A DNA stretch of 64,000 nucleotides, taken from Collinsella sp. Its GTDB lineage: Bacteria; Actinomycetota; Coriobacteriia; Coriobacteriales; Coriobacteriaceae. The stretch is taken from positions 1 to 64,000 of the forward strand of contig DXMA01000006.1 in the NCBI GenBank assembly GCA_019414445.1. The letters run 5' to 3'. The notes under the pieces were generated by a model. The model was not told the DNA's origin and ran no database searches. It worked only from the letters and a program-made list of their open reading frames with translations. Positions 59,639 through 64,000 of the stretch are shown here, one piece after another; the stretch's first letter is position 1, and each line of letters starts with the position of its first letter. Both the position numbers and the translations under genes were made by a program.

Positions 59639-60589
59639 TTAGCAGGAGAAGTCGACGCTGTCGATGATGTCCTTGAGGGCCTTGGCGGAGGCGGTAAGCT
59701 CATGCTGCTCGTCATCGTTCAGCGGCACGGGGACGCGGCAGACAACGCCGTCGCGGCCAACGACCGTCGGCATGGAGATGGCAAGATCGGACAGGCCATA
59801 CTCGCCCACCATGAGCGAGGAGACGGGCAGAACGGTCTGCTCATCGCGCATGACGGCGGTGCAGATGCGCTTGACGGCCATGGCGACGCCATAGTAGGTG
59901 GCGTGCTTCTTCTCGATGATGGTGTAGGCGGAGTTCTTGACGTCCTCGGCGATGCGCTTCTCGGCAGCCTCATGCTCCAGATGACCGTGAAGCTCGCAGA
60001 AGGTGTTCAGCGGAACGCCGGCAACCTGAGCGCTGGACCAAGCGACAAACTCGGAATCGCCGTGCTCACCCATGACATAGGCCTGGACATCGCGCGGGTC
60101 GACCTCGACATGGGCACCAAGCATCTGCTGCAGACGGCCGGTGTCGAGCACGGTACCGGAACCGATGACGTGGCCCTCGGGCAGGCCGGACATCTTGATG
60201 GCGGCGTAGGTCAGAACATCGACCGGGTTGGAGACGATGAGCAGAATGCCGTCGAAGCCGGACTTCTTAATCTCGGGAATAATGGACTTAAAGATGCTGA
60301 CGTTCTTGTTGACCAGGTCCAGGCGAGTCTCACCGGGCTTCTGGGCAGCGCCAGCGGTGACGACGATCATGGCGGCGTCGGCGACATCGGAATAATCGCC
60401 GGCGTAGATCTTCATCGGCTCGGCAAACGTCATGCCGTGCGCGATATCCAGGGCCTCACCCTCGGCGCGGTTCTTGTCCACGTCGATGAGGACCATCTCG
60501 GAGAACAGACCACTCTGCATCAGCGCGAACGCCGAAGACGAACCAACGAAACCGCAGCCGACAATAGCGACCTTCTTCTCGTTAACCAT
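59639..60589 (-). CDS. ldh: L-lactate dehydrogenase
   Basis: 316 residues; reduces pyruvate to L-lactate with NADH during fermentation. The N-terminal Rossmann motif VAIVGCGFVGSSSAFALMQS is present, with DIAHG, the proton-acceptor histidine in MGEHGDSEFVAWS and the substrate-loop TAGAAQKPGETRLDL, where the Gln supports lactate over malate specificity. GGGAG precedes the ATG at 60589. Confidence 0.96.
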   Translation of the reverse strand: MVNEKKVAIVGCGFVGSSSAFALMQSGLFSEMVLIDVDKNRAEGEALDIAHGMTFAEPMKIYAGDYSDVADAAMIVVTAGAAQKPGETRLDLVNKNVSIFKSIIPEIKKSGFDGILLIVSNPVDVLTYAAIKMSGLPEGHVIGSGTVLDTGRLQQMLGAHVEVDPRDVQAYVMGEHGDSEFVAWSSAQVAGVPLNTFCELHGHLEHEAAEKRIAEDVKNSAYTIIEKKHATYYGVAMAVKRICTAVMRDEQTVLPVSSLMVGEYGLSDLAISMPTVVGRDGVVCRVPVPLNDDEQHELTASAKALKDIIDSVDFSC

Positions 60590-60615
60590 TAGAAACTCCC
60601 ATCTCTCTCCACAAA

Positions 60616-60646
60616 CAAGCCGCCCGGGAACGACCCGAGCGGCTTG
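60616..60646 (-). terminator. Hairpin in the ldh leader
   Basis: CAAGCCGC/GCGGCTTG plus an inner CGGG/CCCG. On the minus strand it is followed by TTTGTGG, about 30 bases before the ldh start. It may end transcripts from the upstream aminotransferase or influence ldh expression. Confidence 0.5.
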
Positions 60647-60790
60647 CCGTAATCCCAATACATCCAATCGGGACTTTGATTATGCTCCTATTCGCAGCCA
60701 AAAATCGACCGTTTACCGAAATTGTTTGCAGAAATCGTAAAATAACTGCACGAAATCGGTTTCGAGCTATTGACGAGTCGAAATACCTTT

Positions 60791-61954
60791 CTAATACAGG
60801 CCCGCCTCGCGAATGGCCTCGACAGCCAAAGCAATCTGGTCGGGCGGCAGGACCAGCGCCATGCGCACGTGTCCCTCGCCCGAAGGACCAAAGCTCGCGC
60901 CCGGCGTCACCACAACGCCGGCCTTCTCCATGAGCTCCTCGCAAAACGCCATGGAATCGGTGCGACCACCGGGAAGCTTGGCCCACACAAACATAGAGCC
61001 ATGTGCGTTGGGACGCTCCCAGCCCAGGCCCTCAAGACCGTCGCACAGGGCATCGCGGCGCTCCTGGTACTTCAGACGCTGCGCCTCGACCTCATCGCGC
61101 GGACCGTTCAGGCAGGCGATGGCGGCCTTCTGAATCGGGAAGAACATGCCAAAGTCGATCTGGCTGCGCAGCTTGGCAAAGGCAGAGACCACGTCCTCGC
61201 GGCCGACCAAAAAGCCGATACGCGCACCGGTGACGTTAAACGACTTGGAGAGCGAGAAGAACTCAACGCCCACCTCGAGCGCACCGGGATACTGCAAGAA
61301 GCTGCCGCCGGGCTCGCCGTCAAACACGATGTCGGAGTACGCGTTGTCATGAACGATCAACAGATCATGCTCGCGGGCAAAGGCGATAATCTCCTCGTAG
61401 ACCTCGGGCGTGCCCACCGAGCCGACCGGGTTCGCGGGCAGCGACACGATCATATACTTGGCACGATCGGCCACCTCGGGATCAATACCCGCCACATAGG
61501 GCAGGTAATTATGCTCGGCAACCAGCGGATAGTATTCGAGCTTGGCATCGGCGATCTTGGCACCCGCCTCAAAGACCGGGTAGCACGGATCGGGAACCAG
61601 AATGGTGTCACCTGGATCGAGCAGGGCCAGGCCCAAATGGCCCACACCCTCCTGCGTGCCGTTGCACGACTGCACCATAGACGGCGTAATGCCCGAAACG
61701 CCAAAGCGACGCTCATAGTAATCGCACACGGCTTGCTTGAGTTCGGGCAGGTCGCGCAGGGCATACTTCCACATCTCGGGATCTTGGGCTGCCTGCGTGA
61801 GCGCCTCGACCACGTGGTCGTACGGCTTAAAGTCGGGCGTGCCCACGCTCATGTTGTAAATGGTCTTGCCCTGAGCCTTCAGCGCGAGAAGCTTGTTGTT
61901 GAGCGAGGCGAAGACCTCCGCGCCAAAGCGGTCGAGACGCTGCGATGCCTGCAT
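60791..61954 (-). CDS. Class I aminotransferase, candidate for acetyl-DAP or aspartate-type transamination
   Basis: 387 residues, fold-type I PLP enzyme. SVGTPDFKPYDHVVEALTQA, SLPANPVGSVG, the PLP aspartate in VHDNAYSDIVFDG and the lysine in SLSKSFNVTGARIGF are present. It resembles the PatA/DapL group. The acetylase DAP pathway needs an N-acetyl-DAP aminotransferase, and this gene lies 4 kb from dapH, so it is a candidate; aspartate or alanine aminotransferase activity is equally possible. AAAGGTGG precedes the ATG at 61954, only 19 bases after a terminator T run. Confidence 0.85.
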   Translation of the reverse strand: MQASQRLDRFGAEVFASLNNKLLALKAQGKTIYNMSVGTPDFKPYDHVVEALTQAAQDPEMWKYALRDLPELKQAVCDYYERRFGVSGITPSMVQSCNGTQEGVGHLGLALLDPGDTILVPDPCYPVFEAGAKIADAKLEYYPLVAEHNYLPYVAGIDPEVADRAKYMIVSLPANPVGSVGTPEVYEEIIAFAREHDLLIVHDNAYSDIVFDGEPGGSFLQYPGALEVGVEFFSLSKSFNVTGARIGFLVGREDVVSAFAKLRSQIDFGMFFPIQKAAIACLNGPRDEVEAQRLKYQERRDALCDGLEGLGWERPNAHGSMFVWAKLPGGRTDSMAFCEELMEKAGVVVTPGASFGPSGEGHVRMALVLPPDQIALAVEAIREAGLY

Positions 61955-61972
61955 GGTGCCACCTTTCGATAT

Positions 61973-62004
61973 AAAAAACGCGGCGCTCCGACAAGAGCGC
62001 CGCG
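61973..62004 (-). terminator. Strong terminator between nadE and the aminotransferase
   Basis: CGCGGCGCTC pairs perfectly with GAGCGCCGCG around TTGTCG. On the minus strand it is followed by TTTTTTAT. It ends nadE, but it lies so close to the aminotransferase start that any promoter upstream would have to read through it. Confidence 0.88.
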
Positions 62005-62072
62005 CGATACGGGCCATCAGATTGCAAAAGTGTAACGCTTGCAACCCCCGTATTGGTTCAATTTAGCCAACC

Positions 62073-64000
62073 TTAGTCAACTGGATTGAGCGCGTCGATC
62101 TGCGCAAGCCACAGACGCGAGCTAGCGTCACTCGGCATACGCCAATCGCCGCGCGGGCTGAGCGTCACCGAGCCCACCTTGGGACCATCGGGCAGGCAGC
62201 TGCGCTTAAACTGCTGGGCAAAGAAGCGACGGTAGAGCGTACGTAGCCACGTGTGGACGGTCTTGGCGTCGTAGACGCCCTCGAAGCTCTTGAGCGCCAT
62301 GCGGTAGATCTTGCCAGGCTCAAAGCCAAAACGCAGCAGGTAGTAGAGGAAGTAGTCGTGCAGCTCGTACGGGCCCACCAAATCCTCGGTCTTCTGCGCA
62401 ATCTCGCCGTCGCCCGTGGGCGGCAGAAGCTCGGGGGACACCGGCGTATCGAGGATATCGAGCAAGACCTCGGCAATGCGCCCGCCAAAGACATCGGCGG
62501 CATAGCGCACCAGATGGCGCACAAGCGTCTTGGGCACGCTCGCGTTGACGGCGTACATGCTCATGTGGTCGCCGTTATAGGTAGCCCAGCCGAGCGCCAG
62601 CTCCGACAGGTCGCCCGTGCCGATGACAAAACCGCCAGCCTGGTTGGCCAGATCCATCAGAATCTGCGTACGCTCGCGCGCCTGGCTGTTCTCGTAGGTC
62701 ACGTCCTGCACGGCCGGATCATGCTCGATATCCTTAAAGTGCTGTTCCACGGCTGCATGGATCGAGACCTCGCGGAAGCTCACACCCAAGTCACGAGCGA
62801 GCGACTCGGCATTCGACTTGGTGCGATGCGTCGTGCCAAAACCTGGCATGGAGACCGCCGTGATACCCGTGCGCGGCAGCCCCAGCGCATCGAAGGCACG
62901 CACGGTCACAAGCAGCGCCAACGTGGAGTCCAAGCCACCCGAAAGGCCGATGACCGCAGCCTTGGTACCCGTATGGGCAAGGCGGGTCTTGAGGCCCGCG
63001 GTCTGCAGGTCGAGGATGGTCTCGCAGCGCTCAGCCAGGTCACCATGGTCGGCAGGCACGAAGGGCGCGCGGGGGAAGACGCGGTCGATATCGCAGGCAT
63101 CGCGCAGGACAGGTTCTTCGGCCAGCACGCCCTCAAACGAAAACTCAACGGTCGTGGCCTCCGGCGCATCGTCGGTGCGCGTCCACGTCGTCGAGCGACG
63201 GCGCTCGGCAACCAGACGGTCAAGATCGACATCGGCCACCGCCATATCGCAGGTAAGCAGTTTAGTGGCGGCGAGCTTGGATCCGTTTTCGTAGATAAGG
63301 TTCTCGCCCGCAAAGACCATGTCGGTCGTGGACTCGCCCTCGCTCGCGTCTGCATAGGCATAGGCACAGTACAGGCGCGCGCTCTGATTGGAGATTAGGC
63401 TGCGGCGGTAATCTGCCTTACCGATAATCTCGTCCGAGGCCGACGGGTTGAGAATCACCGTCGCACCGGCAAGCGCCATCTCGGTCGAAGGGGGCGCCGG
63501 CACCCACAGGTCCTCACAGACCTCAACGCCCAGCACCAGGTCCTCGGCGCCCTCATCACAGCAACGGTAGACAAGCCCCGAACCCAGCGGAACCGGACCC
63601 TGACCGGCAAATTCAACCCACACAGGATCGGCGGGCGCCGGAGCAAACCAACGGCGCTCATAGAACTCGCCATAGTTGGGCAGATACTTCTTGGCCGTAA
63701 GGCCCAAAAGCTCGCCCGCGCAGCACACGGCGGCGCAGTTGTAGATATTCTCGGCAACTGCAACGGGAAGACCGATGGTAAAGACAATCGGCAGCCCGCG
63801 GGTTTCATCGAGAATATGTGCCAGTGCGGTCTCGCAGGCATGCAGTAATGTGCGGTTATGGAACAGATCAGCCGCGGTATAGCCGGTCAGGTTAAGCTCG
63901 GGCAACACCAACGCGCGAACGCCACGCCCGGCAGCATCGCGAACAGCCGCCAGCGCAACCTCGGCATTGCCCTCGACATCGGCCACGAGAATCTGCGGCG
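62073..64000 (-). CDS. nadE: Glutamine-dependent NAD+ synthetase (5' end outside the window)
   Basis: At least 642 residues; the N-terminal few dozen lie beyond the window, since the frame stays open to 64000 and the visible part starts just before VADVEGNAEVALAAV. The nitrilase-type glutaminase domain has its catalytic Glu in LPELNLTGYTA, Lys in KKYLPNYGEFYE and Cys in GVEVCEDLW. The synthetase domain has the ATP loop GLSGGLDSTLAL and GTGDLSELALGWATYNGDHM. It produces NAD from nicotinate adenine dinucleotide. Confidence 0.95.
   Translation of the reverse strand, partial: PQILVADVEGNAEVALAAVRDAAGRGVRALVLPELNLTGYTAADLFHNRTLLHACETALAHILDETRGLPIVFTIGLPVAVAENIYNCAAVCCAGELLGLTAKKYLPNYGEFYERRWFAPAPADPVWVEFAGQGPVPLGSGLVYRCCDEGAEDLVLGVEVCEDLWVPAPPSTEMALAGATVILNPSASDEIIGKADYRRSLISNQSARLYCAYAYADASEGESTTDMVFAGENLIYENGSKLAATKLLTCDMAVADVDLDRLVAERRRSTTWTRTDDAPEATTVEFSFEGVLAEEPVLRDACDIDRVFPRAPFVPADHGDLAERCETILDLQTAGLKTRLAHTGTKAAVIGLSGGLDSTLALLVTVRAFDALGLPRTGITAVSMPGFGTTHRTKSNAESLARDLGVSFREVSIHAAVEQHFKDIEHDPAVQDVTYENSQARERTQILMDLANQAGGFVIGTGDLSELALGWATYNGDHMSMYAVNASVPKTLVRHLVRYAADVFGGRIAEVLLDILDTPVSPELLPPTGDGEIAQKTEDLVGPYELHDYFLYYLLRFGFEPGKIYRMALKSFEGVYDAKTVHTWLRTLYRRFFAQQFKRSCLPDGPKVGSVTLSPRGDWRMPSDASSRLWLAQIDALNPVD

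Noticed and set aside
60720..60780. Possible Rex (NADH-responsive) operator upstream of ldh
   Set aside because: A loosely palindromic TCGTGCAGTTATTTTACGA is present, but it departs from the TTGTGAA-N4-TTCACAA consensus at several positions.
1..64000. tRNA, rRNA and CRISPR loci
   Set aside because: I scanned the intergenic regions for T-arm motifs (GGTTCGA-type) in cloverleaf context, conserved rRNA segments and regularly spaced repeats, and found none convincing. A tRNAscan-SE and CRISPR-finder run would settle it.

Overview
The window looks like a contig end from a draft genome of a Coriobacteriia gut anaerobe, most probably a Collinsella. The evidence is a GC-rich sequence (about 60% by eye) encoding arginine deiminase fermentation, tandem acetate kinases, lactate dehydrogenase, an ECF transporter, a DUF1846 protein and a Gram-positive type lysine/peptidoglycan set. 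No rRNA, tRNA, CRISPR array or phage is visible. The first 27 bases are Nextera transposase adapter, so position 1 is a library artefact at a contig edge. The other end cuts through nadE.

Layout. 0.3-5.2 kb (all minus): xerD, pyrG, a winged-helix regulator and a DUF1846 gene. 5.2-5.8 kb: intergenic repeats. 5.8-12.9 kb (minus): an arginine deiminase cluster, arcA2 - aminotransferase - arcA1 - ornithine carbamoyltransferase - YfcC-type transporter. Its two arcA genes are apparently identical over 1,242 bp. 13.4-17.3 kb (plus): ppk and a 23S rRNA m5U methyltransferase, then an internally deleted IS3 remnant. 17.9-22.2 kb (minus): a beta-glucoside operon (EamA permease, 6-phospho-beta-glucosidase, PTS IIBC) behind a leader terminator. 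22.4-24.7 kb (plus): DJ-1/PfpI, maf and a P1 peptidase. 25.0-27.3 kb (minus): galactofuranose genes (glf, glycosyltransferase). 27.5-31.3 kb: pta facing two ackA genes. 31.5-33.6 kb: an MFS/LysR pair of lower GC. 33.7-38.0 kb (minus): HIT protein, xseB, xseA, Zn-peptidase, rnd. 38.1-39.1 kb (plus): a YegS-type lipid kinase and a 30-residue membrane protein. 39.4-41.2 kb: a secreted C69 dipeptidase. 41.4-44.9 kb (plus): a tryptophan ECF transporter behind a Trp-Trp-Trp leader peptide and attenuator. 45.1-47.1 kb (minus): an ATP-grasp ligase and an aspartate racemase-like protein, a plausible D-Asp cross-bridge pair. 47.5-51.6 kb: a secreted cell-wall protein, a Ser/Thr kinase, its HTH partner and small membrane proteins. 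51.6-56.9 kb: lysine/DAP synthesis, namely an M20 deacetylase divergent from a lysine riboswitch, a LysA-DapA fusion, dapB and dapH. 57.2-64.0 kb (minus): NdpA-like nucleoid protein, DUF2974, ldh, a class I aminotransferase, nadE.

The most unusual material is non-coding. Four copies (A-D) of a structured intergenic repeat keep the same pairing with different stem sequences, and all lie 3' of a gene in the same orientation. Three very long nested inverted repeats sit at convergent gene ends. Hairpins or terminators occupy several leaders: the trp leader peptide, the beta-glucoside operon, the aminotransferase at 62 kb, and a Shine-Dalgarno buried in a perfect 14-bp stem. The most unusual protein is the 769-residue LysA-DapA fusion, which joins the first and last enzymes of the DAP/lysine branch under a lysine riboswitch and keeps an internal ribosome-binding site for DapA.
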